Below, piece after piece: positions 52,435 through 64,000 of a stretch of DNA of 64,000 nucleotides. Position numbers and translations under genes: made by a program. The stretch comes from Latrodectus hesperus. Lineage: Eukaryota > Arthropoda > Arachnida > Araneae > Theridiidae. The notes under the pieces were generated by a model that saw nothing but the letters and a program-made list of their open reading frames with translations, searched no databases and had not been told where the DNA came from. The first letter of the stretch is position 1, and every line of letters begins with the position of its first letter. The DNA is taken from contig CM075857.1 in assembly GCA_037975125.1 (NCBI GenBank), positions 71,684,345-71,748,344 on the forward strand. The letters are read 5' to 3'.

Positions 52435-52637
52435 TAACCAAACAGTAGAGTGTTAGCCTTGACCTGCCACTCTTAAAGACGATACTTCACATGGAACGCA
52501 GTGCATACACGGAATATTTGACAATTCCTAGCCAACATTAGTTAGCAAGGTGGATCAACGAGTGTATAGGTATTCAAACTCACAACCTTCGAGATAACGA
52601 GAACGAATACCCCTTAACTAACTAGACTCCGCAGACT
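52435..52637 (-). mobile_element. tRNA-derived SINE relic (minus strand)
   Basis: On the minus strand the block opens with gagtctgcggagtctagtta then gttaagg (degenerate A box, plus-strand 52611-52632). About 40 bp later it has gtgagtttgaatacc (degenerate B box, plus-strand 52569-52583). A GC-richer body follows, down to about 52435. The layout and size match tRNA-headed SINEs, and it differs from the families at 12.06 kb and 47.3/49.3 kb. Target duplications were not resolved and the tail is eroded. Confidence 0.6.
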
Positions 52638-54602
52638 CTTTAATTTTTAAATTTTATCACTTTTTCCTCTTTCCGAAATATTAAATATTTTGATAAGTTA
52701 AGTCACTTAAGATATATTATTCGTATTAAATATTTTTTCATTTAATTTATTTCCGGTACATATCTTTTCTAATGCTTTGTGCTTTTTTCTTTTCTGCTTT
52801 TTGGTATAAATATAGAGGTATTAATATATGTATTTAACAATTAGTTAAATGTTTATAGCGTTTTTAAAACTGTCATATTATGATAAATGTTATATTTCCA
52901 GTCTAATTTTATTTAAATCATAATTATATACTTGTCTTGGCAGCAGCAGTTAACTCTAATAAGAATATTTGATTATGTTCATTCATAAATCAATAAACTT
53001 ACTATTTTAAAATAAAATTTTAAAAATAATAAATGAATTGTTGGAATTGTGTAGTTTGACATTTTTAGTCGAAATGATAAAAGATACTTTGTACACTTTT
53101 GTTGAAATTTGAATAATATAAATTGTGTGGATGCCAGTTATATTATTAGCATTCTTTTTTGAATTCCTTCTTGAATATTACAGCTAGTGTTTTTTTTTTT
53201 TTTTTGAGTGAAATCAATCTTATTCAATCCTAAAAATGTAAAATTATAATTAAAGGACACTTTATTAAACATAAAAACAAGACAGAGGAAAATCTTAAAG
53301 CTTTTAGAAAATGAAAAAAAAATACATTTATTAGTAAATTTATGAAAAAAAGGAAATTATAAACTTATTTATTAAATTATTTATAATCTATTATAAATAA
53401 TTATAAATAATTTATATTCGATAAATAATTTACATTTATTTATCTAAATTTAGTTAATTTACTTTGAACGTACTCCTTTTCAATTTCAATACATTCTTGT
53501 TCAACTGAATGTGAAATCCAGCTTCATAAAACTCTCAAATGAGACAACATCGTAATTCTTTGTATCTATGCTTAATTAAAACACTTGTATCAGCAATCGA
53601 ATTAAGCACTAACGATTTTTATTTAGAATAAAAATATATTCTTTATTACATTATATTTTTTCTGAACTTTAAGCACACTATTAAAACTGTTTATATATCT
53701 AAATAAATACACTAAAGATTCTTCGGCATTTCCCGTTTTGGTAATGTAAATTTAAAGTAAGGTAATATTTTAATTATTTATTAATATAAAACTATTTAGC
53801 TACATAAGTTTTATTAAATGCGTTTTTGTAGCACAACACAAGACATAAAAAAACTAAACATTACTACATCTCTAAACACAGTCTTCTATTACGTTACAAT
53901 TCTTGTATTCAATAACATAACTTTCCCGGTATAGAAAACACTTAAAAGTTTCTTTTATATCAATTTTCATCTCCTTTACAGTCTTCCCAGACTGATTCGT
54001 CTCTTCTTCTCGGCTGCTTTTTTTTAAAAAAGTTGCACTAAAAAAATATATAGCCTCAGTTCTCGCCCCATTGGTGGAGCCCCAGCAGTATTTCGATCTT
54101 TACAAATTTTCCTAACTATATAAATTAATTCAAATTAAATAAATATCTAAAATAACTAAAAGTAAAACCTTTTATAATTTATGGAAACATTACTGTCATT
54201 GTAATGTTAGGAAAATAGTATTATTATGATATTAGGAAAATTGTATTACAAAAATTTCCAGTTTTAGAAATTAGTTAGTTCAGATTTTGAGTTTATTACA
54301 TTATATATGTAACTGCCAAGAAATATTTTGTGATAATGAATAGAAATAGAATATTCAAATAGAAAATAATAGAGGAGCTGTAATGAATAGAAGTATTCCT
54401 GTTCTATTTGCACATTTGTATCGATTAATGATTTTTAATGAATGTCCTCTATTTGTCTCTAATTTTCAATTAAATTGTGTACATACAAAATATATTAGAC
54501 AAAAAAGCAACGAACTTTAGGAGTCTTCGATCTTCATCTAAGATACTACTTTGTGACACAAAATATCCATATTGAAGTTATCCATATCCATACTCCTTAT
54601 AA
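52638..54602. other. AT-rich non-coding stretch
   Basis: No gene was seen. A poly(T) run of about 18 lies near 53191-53208. A slightly GC-rich patch with gtggagccccagcag lies near 54060-54100 and was not recognised. Confidence 0.55.
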
Positions 54603-54644
54603 GTATAGAACCTTATATTCGTGGTATAGAACCTTATACTCGTG
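54603..54644 (+). repeat. 21-bp tandem duplication
   Basis: gtatagaaccttata-t/c-tcgtg occurs twice in direct succession (54603-54623 and 54624-54644) with one mismatch, immediately left of the MITE. Confidence 0.9.
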
Positions 54645-54664
54645 GCCATTCTGTTGAAAATATG

Positions 54665-54923
54665 GGCACATGTGCCGTATAATCCAGGATGCCAAATTCT
54701 GAGTTTGACGATTTTTATGGCATATTTTCTTATACATCTGGCAACCTGGTTTTTATTACGTCATAGATTTTAGACATATAAAAATTATGCAGTAAATTCC
54801 ATTTTGGCAACCCTAGTATTTACGCCATCGCGCGCGCACGTCACAATGCGTCAGCTTGGCAACATTTCTTCATCGCCAAAAATATTCAGAATTTAGAATC
54901 CTGGATTATACGGCACCTGTGCT
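54665..54923. mobile_element. MITE with ~39-bp terminal inverted repeats and 8-bp TSD
   Basis: The left end ggcacatgtgccgtataatc (54665 onward) and the reverse complement of the right end, agcacaggtgccgtataatc (from 54923), align over about 39 bp with five mismatches, including a 19-bp identical core. The octamer aaaatatg flanks both ends (54657-54664 and 54924-54931), a perfect 8-bp target duplication. The 259-bp interior has no coding capacity and contains several tggcaac motifs and a cgcgcgcg-like patch. An 8-bp duplication fits hAT, P, Merlin or Mutator-type DNA transposons; the superfamily cannot be fixed from the sequence alone. Confidence 0.88.
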
Positions 54924-54931
54924 AAAATATG

Positions 54932-55690
54932 TTATAAAGATTTTTTCGAAGCCGTATATTTATTTACTCAATCAGAAATTTTAGCTATAACTCAAGCTGA
55001 GGAGTATCTAAGCCACTATTAAATAAGAATATTATATTTCGTATCAGTTATTCATATTATTTTGCACTGGTCTGAAGTAAATAGTGAAAGCCTACTTTTT
55101 ATTTCCAGACAAGAGATGGTCAGAATTTGCGTGGTTTATATATAAGCAGAATTTTATTCAAATGTTTAATAATGAACTTGAATTTTTACGCAATCACAAC
55201 ATTTTAATTACGCTGTAGGAATCGTTAAGCTAAGTAATTATGCTATTCCTTTAGTCACTTTAAACAAATTTACGTCTTAAAAAATGATGGAATTGCATGT
55301 TTAACATACATTTAGAGGGCTCAAAAAAGAAACAAAGCAATGCTTATCTCTGCTTTTGATTCTAATAATCCTTCATCTTAATGCGCTAATTTTCTGTTTT
55401 TTAGATTTTCATTGATATAATTTTAAGATTGAGGAATAAACTATTTTCCTGTCAAAAAAGCACTGTTCGATAAAAATTAACAAATGCTGCTTACCATAAA
55501 TTTACTTATTAATCAGTCGATCTCTGGTATAACAAATAAACTTCATGAAATGAATATTTTCCTTAAAAATACATGTTAAAAATTTTAAAAACTGATAGGT
55601 TTAAGTAAATTTTTGTTGCAATTATATTGTATATATAGTATACAAAACTATGTGAAAATTGCATTTACTTTAAAAAGTTTCTAATAACAT
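54932..55690. other. AT-rich non-coding stretch
   Basis: Nothing was recognised. Any 5' portion of the LINE copy that follows is not visible here. Confidence 0.6.
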
Positions 55691-55759
55691 TTGATAATGA
55701 GTGTTAATAATAATGAATTGGAAGTAAAACATACACATACTGATGCATTTAATTTGCAA

Positions 55760-58343
55760 AGTAATTCTTCAGTATGGCCGCAGTTTTCCGGGAAAGAGGT
55801 TATGGAAATTATGACCAAAACCCACTTTCCAGGAGCTAGAGATATTTATAGCAACGAAGGGGAGCACTGCATTGGCTCTTTGCAAAGAGTGAATAGCAAT
55901 CAATGGACCATCGCTAAAAATATCATAAACTACAACATTGTTAAATGGGCAATCTTTGCCTTTAAACCTCTAAAATGCCCAAGGCCTGATGGAATTATGC
56001 CCATCATGATCCAGAAGGCAGAGAAGGTTGTCATACCAGTGCTAAAAGAACCATCCAGAATTTACAGAACTAGCTTACTGGGATACATACCAAAGATATG
56101 GCAAAAGACTAGGATTGTCTTCATTCCTAAACCTAGCAAGGACATCTATGACCAGGCCAAGTCTTACAGACCAATCAGTCTTTCTTCATTCTTTCTTAAA
56201 ATTATGGAGAAAATCATTGATAGGCATATTAGAGATTACTTGGGTAGTAATAGTCCCTAGCATGCTCTTCAATTTGCCTATCAACCCGGCATATTTACTG
56301 ATACTGCTCTACATCAGCTAGTTTCCTAGATTGAAACCACTCTGGATCAAAAGGATATTGCCTTATCATCTTTCCTCGACATCCGGGGTGCTTTTGATAA
56401 CAATTCCCATCCATCCATCCTCAATGCACTTAGAGGGGCAGGGATTAATCAGACCCTGTGTACTTGGATTGAGGCCTTAATTTCGGATAGATGTATACAA
56501 ATGAACATCTTCAGTGAATCATTTGAAAAAAGACTACTAGAGGTTGTCCTCAAGGAGGTGTTCTGGCACCATTACTTTGGAACCTAGTTGTAAATAGCCT
56601 TATAAAACACCTAAATGATAGGGGCTATTACACGCAAGGATATGCTGACGACATTGTCTTCCAAATCCTTGGCAAAGATTTTGACATAACTTGTCATCGC
56701 ATGCAGGATGCTCTAAGTTATGTAGGTCAATGATGCATGGATAGGGACCTGATGGTTAATCCTCAGAAAACCTACCTTGTACCTTTTACACGCAAAAAGA
56801 AACGGAAAGGTTTTTTCATACCAAGACTTTTTGATGTTGAAATCAATGTGGCTTCAGAGGTGGAGTATCTGGGCATCTATTTAGACCAGAAACTCACCTG
56901 GAATAAGCACATTGATGATGGGATTAACCGAGCAAAGAAAAGTATTATGATTTGCAGGCGAATGCTTGGTAGAAACTGGGGTTACATCCAAAACTGATGT
57001 TATGGACGTACACAGCTTTTGTCAGGCCCATTCTCACATATGCCTGTGTGATCTGGTGGCGTAAGGTGGAACAGAAGACTGTGATTGACAGACTGGGAGG
57101 TCTACAAAGACTGGCCTGTCTCTGCATCATGGGAACAATTTCCACCACACCAACCAGAGCATTGGAGGTTGTGTTGGATCTGACTCCCTTGGACATCTTC
57201 ATCTGCAGCGTTGCAAGAATGTCTGCATACAGAATGAAGCTACAAAACCACTGGTATGACCAGCATGTTGCCAAAGGGCACAGGGGCATCACCAGGAAAA
57301 TTCAAGATCCTACTTTCCTGATGCCCTCTGACATCATGGAAAAAACATACATGTTTGATAGGACATTTGAAATAGCTTTTCCAACTAGAGACGAATGGGA
57401 TAAGAACATATTTGAAACTAAAACAGGAGATCTAATCTGGTACACAGATGGATCACTGAAGAACAGCCTCTCAGGACTGGGAGTTTGTGGCGTGTCACCA
57501 AGAATCAGCTTGTCTGTAAGCCTTGGGCGATACGCTTCGTTCTTCCAGGCAGAAGTTTTGGCCATTATCCACTGTCTGCGACTGAATATGAAGAAGGGCT
57601 ACTACGATAAGCGGATTCTCATTTTCAGTGACAGTCAAGCCGCTTTAAAAGCGCTTAATTCCTTCGAAATCAAATCTAAAATGATTCTGGAGTGTAGAAA
57701 CCTTCTTACAGAACTGGCAACTAGAAACAGGGTGATCCTTGTATGGGTGCCAGGGCACAAAGGTATCGAAGGCAATGAAAGGGCTGATGAGCTTGCTAAA
57801 CAAGGATCGTCTTTTGTTCCCATTGGTCCAGAACCTTTTTGTGGGATCAATTTGAAGACCGCAAAAACCAATGTTCTCAGATGAGAAAAACGGAAGATGT
57901 ATGAAGCTTGGCTCAAATCTCCTGGTCAAACCCACGCTAAAAGTATGATCTGTAGATCATCAGCGAGGATTTCCTATGAAATTCTAAGATGCTCTAGGCA
58001 GAAGATACGTTTAATCGTAGGCTTCATAACTGGGCACTACTATTTCAGAAAACACCTCCACAAAATGGGACTGTTTCAGCAAGACACTATCTGCAGGAAT
58101 TGTTATACGCAAGAGGAAATGGCCAAGCATATCATTTACGAATGCGAGGCCCTTGCCTTCCCTAGATTAACTTCTTTAGGCATTATACATACTAGAGAGT
58201 TACACCTAGACTCCATTAAAAGGAATTCGGACTATAAAGTGGGTGACCCGAGTAACTGGAACTAGGAAACATTGGATTTGGAGTGCTGATTAAAGCAGAG
58301 GTGCCAATGACATACAAACCCAACCTGAAGAAGAAGAAGAAGA
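55760..58343 (+). pseudogene. 5'-truncated non-LTR retrotransposon (LINE) with RT and RNase H, broken
   Basis: Reading through the breaks, this is LINE ORF2 from the RT fingers to the C-terminus. The order is EVMEIMTKTHFPGAR and FAFKPLKCPRPDGI (canonical K-S-P-G-P-D-G, altered), then TRIVFIPKP and SYRPISLSS. Next come FLDIRGAFDN, RGCPQGGVLAPLLWN and YADD at 56641-56652. The thumb region follows with EVEYLGIYLDQKLTWNKHI. RNase H then gives YTDGS (D at 57447), AEVLAI, SDSQAA (D at 57630) and GNERADELA. A CCHC-like motif closes it (CRNCYTQEEMAKHIIYEC, about 58100-58153). In-frame stops lie at 56258, 56327, 56731 and 57882, with frame changes between about 56500-56538 and near 56980. There is no endonuclease or ORF1, so it is 5'-truncated. 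The frame ends at 58265 and a (GAA)n tail at 58327-58343 probably marks the 3' end. RNase H presence favours an I/LOA/Outcast-type clade; not decisive. Inactive. Confidence 0.9.
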
Positions 58344-61300
58344 TGGCCGCAGTTGATTACACTTGATAACAATGAATTCATTAACCCATATAGATGCAAA
58401 GTTGAACAGCCAATGGACTGTTTTAAGATCACAGCTGTTCATTCTCTCTCAGTCATTTACTTCAATTCATTTTTGAAACACAGCAATTGTGACCTATGCA
58501 AAAGATGCCCCAAACATTTTCAATGTGTGAGACATCGAAGACAGCAAGAGAGTGCTTACATAAATTTTAGAACATATTGAATTACTTGCACAGTGGAAGA
58601 TTTAATGTTATAGTAATGGTAAGTAGTATTAGCAATACTAAAAAAGAAAATAACAATATTGAACCAAGTAGTTTTTGGCCTCAAAAGACAATACCTGAGG
58701 GATGCATACAATGATATATCCATGATCCTCCCTCTCATCTGTCAGTTAGTACTATGAATCCTGAAAGTTATTTCTCATTTATTTTTGTAACTATTCCTAC
58801 CAAATCAGAATTTGCATGGACGTGTTTAGATACTTGCAGATACTATACAGAACAATCATCTCTTTATTTTTCTTAATCCGACTACCAACCCCTAAAGCAC
58901 TCGTTTGTTAGATAGAAGTGTCTCCTTTATGGTGCCTGGTATTTTCAATATTAAGCGTTTCTTGAAACAGAGAAAAGAAAAAGTCAGAAATCTATTCTAG
59001 TTCAGTATTTTCGTTTTCCATATTTCTGCAAATATATTTCTTTTCATTTACTTTGGAATGTAACGCACTTCAAATCATAATTGATAATCGGCATACTGTG
59101 TCTACCCTGCAATTAACGTATTATTATGACGGTAATTTCACTTTTCCTAAACATAAATATGGATTTTATAAACATATGAAAAATCAACACTAATATAAAA
59201 TATATCCTTGAAATTCGTATTTCACTTATCAGATAAAGCATATTTTGAAATGTTCTATAAAAGTATCAAAATTTATAAGTAAATTGGTATATCTCAGAAA
59301 CAAAGGCAAATCATAGTTTATTTATTAATAAACCCTAAAACACTTCATATAAAATTATCTGTTAAAAAAGATAAATATAATTTTTTTTCAGTCTCTATGA
59401 ATGTAAAAATTATCTGATTTTTTGTTTAAATGTTAATCTTTTCTTTAACAAAATAACATAGTAGAAAATATTTACTAATGTCACACAAATATTAGACAAA
59501 ATTAAAATATTATATTAGTTCAAAAATGGTTATATGATTTGAAACTAAAAAGCAAAATAAGGAAACTTTAATTTTACTTTTGAATGAAAGAACAATGAAC
59601 ATTTCAAGCAATGGCAGAAGTTTAAACAGTACAAAAAAAGCCAATTTTCATTTTAATTATAACAAGGAACAGATAAATATTATAAAATAAAATTTTTATT
59701 GAAATGATTACTTTTAAAATTCAAATTTTTGTTTGATTCATATTTCAAAAATTTTATTACGAATATTTTCAAAAAAATGCTTCATTAGTTAAACAGAGAA
59801 AAGGAAATTGCAGGAGCCTAATAATTTTTTAAAAAAATATCCAGATTTTTAACAAGAGTTATAAATTATTGCGATATTAAAATTTTCTTTAAAGATGACT
59901 GGATTATATACTTCTTATCTTAATAATTTAGTAATTACACAGTTATATTTAGCATGCAAATTTTCAAATGTTATAAATTACTACAAAATAAATTAAGATT
60001 GCAATAATAAAATATGCTGAATACAGCTGAAATTAATTTCTGTCAAAATGAATGTGAATAGCTTTGTTGTTATAAGATATCGAAATTTTTAATTATTCAA
60101 AAAAATAGCAACAAGCTTTGCATGTTAAAACTCAAATTAAAATAATTAATTAATTAACCAAAAGAAAATTTTATTAGATTTTAATTTCATTATTATCTAT
60201 ACATCTAATGTTTGCAAATTACTAAAATAATATGCATTGGATTATGTAACGATCAAATCACAATTCATAGTTAATATATATGATATATTAATTTAATATT
60301 AATAAATTTTTATTGCTTAACTTTTCATTGCTATCTTAAAGAAATATGTAACTTTTTAATTTTAATTTATCATTACTTTATTATAAATTTGACATATTTA
60401 CTAATTCATTTTATAAACTCTTAAGAATAGAAATGTATTTGTTTTAAAAAAAGATATTAATGATTTCTGATAAAAAAATTATAATGGAATGATGCATAGA
60501 AAAATGAATGTGATTAGTTCAATGCAATTAAAAGTGAGTTAAATATTTAGCTTAAGTAGTGAAGAAAAAATTATTTTTCATGAAGTTATTAGTCTCTGCA
60601 AATAATCATTAAAATATATTGCCGTTAATATGTTGTAATTTTTATTTTACAAGTAATATCATGAAAGTCGTACTGTTGAATATCTAATTTATTAAAACTT
60701 GAAAATTTACTTAGAAAATAGGTACTACAAAAGCCATCCTAAAAAACTTAAAATTCAATGGAATTAGATATATTATGGTATTGAATACATATTCATCAAG
60801 TAAATATAAATGAAGCAAACTCTATTTGCAAATATAAGCTATAAATTTTGTCGTAAAATAAACTAACATTTTTGTTTAAAATTATTATAAATAGTTGGTT
60901 ATACGAATAAAAATTTTAAAACAACTAATAAAATTTTGAAAAATTATTTTTAAAATTTTAGAAATTAATAATCTTTTTTGATGATGAGAGAGAATTATAA
61001 TCACAATATAAATTAATGTGAATATATAGTATATATTAATATGTACATTAATACATTTAATTTTAAATGCGTTTAATTATAATTTTTATTTGTTGTAACG
61101 TTTAATGCACATTAATTTAAGAATTCTTTGTTCAATTAGATATATTTTGTTGAAATAGTTCAATGATTTTCTGTTCAATATTGTTCAATAATTTGTATGA
61201 AAAAAGTATTTAGAGATATAGTCAGTTTCATACTATCACTTTAATCATTATATTGCGAAAAGTACACTTCTATTAATTGTGATCCTTCTTATCCTTATTT

Positions 61301-64000
61301 TATGTTAAAAATTAAAATGTATGTTTGTGGTTCATGAAATATTTTAGGCATATTTTAAGGGTTCTATGAAATGTAGATTTGTTTTTACAGGCCTTAAATA
61401 TGCCTTAATCTTATTTATAATAAACATGTTAAACTTTTATTTTTATGGATTTTACTTATAAATTACTTCATGTAAATCACCATAAGTTTAAATAAGAAGA
61501 TGTTTTAATTCCCTTCTGAATGCCTAATATTTTAAAAATATTATTTCATCAGAGTTAATATTATTTCACTAAGAATTATTTAATACATGTTTGCTTATAG
61601 TAATTTAGCATCACCTTAAAATATAGAGTTTTGATAAATAAAATGATGGAACATTTTCAGCAAAACAAAAAAAAACCTTTATCTTCTTTGAAAAAAGAAT
61701 GCTAATTTGATTTTAACGTTTTTCTGCTTAAATATAAGGAACAATTATCATTATACAAATAAATGTGCATTCAAAATAATGGTTTTAAATACCCATCCGA
61801 CAGTTTGGTGTGCGTAATACCATTTTTAAAAAAATTTCTTCTATTTGTGCGTAATTACTCTTTATATGTAAAATAATTAAAAGTGAAATAAAGAATTAAA
61901 TATCTTAAAAAAGTATTCTAAATCGCTCTTAAATAATTCTGAATGAGACTATATTTTTTCTTAGTTAAAATTTGCGTTGTAATTGTAAGTATAAGAATTT
62001 TCATGTGAAAGGAAATTAAAAAAGCTGAAAACACATTAAAAATGTTCAGAAAAATCTTTGGGAATTTTAATTTACAGTGTGTTTAAATCAGGTGGAAGTG
62101 ATAAAAATGTAATTAGTGAGAAATTTTAATTGAAAGCAAAGAAATTAAAAAAGTTACCGCTTAAGAACTTCAGCTTAAACTTTTTCATGAGCTTAATTTA
62201 TGCCACCCAATGGAGTTTAAATCAAGTTTATGTGTTAGTGTCAAACAGTATGTGTACATAATTTAAAAACTGTAATATTTCGCGACCTAATGAGATACTT
62301 ATTCAAGTGAATTTGTATGAGATATGATCTGAAAAACAAATAAACAAAAAATAAATAATAAATACAATGAGAAACAATTAAAAAATAAACGTGCGATTCA
62401 TAAATAGGTTCACTTTTATGAAGAAAGAAATTAAAATATATGAAAATAAATATCATGGTTCCATTTTTTGCAATAACTATTGAAAAAAATAAAAATTCCA
62501 AAGTAATTGTGAAATTTAGATTGAATGAAATTCCAAGAAAAATTATGCATTATCTATTATTCAAAAAATGATTCAAATTAAAAATATTTGCAAAACAAAA
62601 TTGAACTAATCTTTTAAATTGGAGTTACTTATCATGTATGGAAAGGTAAAATTAATATTCTGACTCTGCAATTTTAGAAGTTTTGATAAAAAATGCATAA
62701 AAAGAATTTTAGCCTTTGACTTTCAGGATTCATTTAAATTTTAAATAACCATACAACCATAGCGCAAAAATTTAAACAATTGCTTTAATATTTAAAATTA
62801 ATAATTTTAAAAGTGAAATATTATTTTAATAAAACTTATCTTTTATTCATTTATTAATGTAAAAAATAGCAAAATAAAAAGTAAAATTTGATTACGTAAT
62901 AGGAATATATTTAAAAGGGTTAAATATGTTTCTTTTCTTAAGTATATCTTAGGACTGTACAAACAAATGTATAAATATTTAAAAGCTCTATTTAAATTAG
63001 AATATTCATTTATTAATTATATAATTCATCCAACATTCGATTAAACTTAGAGGATATAAATTATGAAATAGGACAATATTCTCAAATAACTGACTCATAT
63101 TGAATTATTAATGTGAAGTTCCTAATAAACCTTGAAAAGATTCTCATGAGAAAATACTCATGTTTGCTTAATAGAATAGTTTATACGCCCTTATCTATAT
63201 TCCTGCTTAGTAGAAAATGAAATATTTTTCTAAATATAAATGGGGTTTTAGCAAAACAGTAATATATTATTTATGTTTTCCTTAGTATTAGAGTATTTCA
63301 TTAGTATTTTTCATTAGCTATATCAGTATTACAAATATATTTTCTTAATATATTTCTATTAATATTTTAAGTTCTTCGGATGTTAAAATTGAAATTATGA
63401 ATAAATGTGCTTAGCATATTTTAATATTTTTATTATATTTTTTAACTTTAAATATGGTTTTTCTAAAATTCAATGTACTTAAAACATACGTTTCGATTAA
63501 AAATACCCCTAATATTTTTAATAAGAAAATAATCATAAGCATTTTTCATCAACAGGAAATTTAAGAATAAGCATTTTTTGCTGCTATGGATTGTATTTTG
63601 TATACTTAATTACCAGTATTTAATAGTGTTTTTATGCACTATCTTAAATGAAAACCGCAATAAGAGATGACGTATTTATGTATATACTTTATGTTAAATT
63701 GTCAACAAATAAAAAATAAAATTATATGTTCATTTTGCTACCTTTATATAAAAATATTCTATATCAACGAAGTATATTCAAATAAATTTTTAAAAATATT
63801 TCATTTAATTAAACTGATAAAAAAATACGCTTTTAATTACATTTAACATTAAATTAAGAAACTGAATACGTATATACTTGGATAGCAGCCGAGATCAAGT
63901 ATATAATCCTCGACTTAATTAACTTAATTTTAAGGCTCGCTGAGAGTCACTTGTGATATATAACCGTGATTATGTTGATCTATTGTGCCAGATTTCGACG
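58344..64000. other. AT-rich non-coding stretch
   Basis: No gene is supported. Frames of 60-86 codons at 58353-58580, 58556-58738 and 62241-62501 have no motifs. The far right end (about 63870-64000) becomes slightly GC-richer and includes a small inverted pair, tatacttg/caagtata, around 63872-63904. Confidence 0.6.

Noticed and set aside
63870..63906. Small inverted repeat tatacttg/caagtata near the right end
   Set aside because: The arms are only 8 bp in AT-rich DNA, which is expected by chance.

Overview
This window looks like a gene-poor, strongly AT-rich stretch of an arthropod nuclear genome, most probably an arachnid. The reasoning is compositional and repeat-based: very long (TA)n tracts, Tc1-like transposase relics, tRNA-headed SINEs with target-site duplications (TSDs), a Ty3/Gypsy LTR element with arthropod-style promoter signals, and a LINE carrying an RNase H domain. 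The species call is an inference. I see no convincing host protein-coding gene, no true tRNA or rRNA gene and no CRISPR. Almost every long open frame is transposon coding sequence or a translation of a microsatellite.

Layout. 1-7.3 kb is AT-rich non-coding DNA with one degenerate SINE-like block near 4.2-4.5 kb. About 7.3-8.2 kb holds a decayed Ty3/Gypsy pol fragment on the minus strand. About 10.5-11.2 kb is a decayed Tc1-like transposase (minus). A 298-bp SINE with an 8-bp TSD lies at 12.06-12.36 kb. A GC-richer block of unknown origin lies at 13.1-13.5 kb. A second Tc1-like relic (plus) spans 14.7-15.5 kb. From 16.2 to 20.5 kb come long (TA)n tracts and a perfect 29-bp-arm hairpin at 18.2 kb.

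The centrepiece is a complete Ty3/Gypsy LTR retrotransposon at 20469-26612. It has 602- and 594-bp LTRs differing by one substitution and one 8-bp repeat unit, a primer-binding site, a polypurine tract, and one uninterrupted 1576-residue Gag-Pol frame with all catalytic motifs. It sits inside a (TA)n microsatellite, which flanks both ends. The LTR supplies promoter and polyadenylation signal. The coding frame supplies capsid-like Gag, zinc knuckle, protease, reverse transcriptase, RNase H and a D,D35E integrase with a GPY module.

27.0-28.3 kb is a chimera of two different Tc1/mariner-superfamily relics (minus). At 31.36-43.90 kb there is a direct tandem duplication of a ~6.25-kb AT-rich unit. 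Its second copy ends at a 100-N assembly gap, at the same base where the first copy ends. 44-55 kb contains microsatellites, two copies of one tRNA-derived SINE family, a third SINE-like relic, and a 259-bp MITE with long inverted repeats and an 8-bp TSD at 54.7-54.9 kb. 55.7-58.3 kb is a 5'-truncated LINE pseudogene (RT, RNase H, CCHC; four stops, two frameshifts). 58.3-64 kb is AT-rich non-coding DNA.

I did not find a clearly new biological system. The observations most worth following are the tandem duplication ending at the gap, the apparently young intact Gypsy element within a TA repeat, the MITE, and the perfect hairpin.
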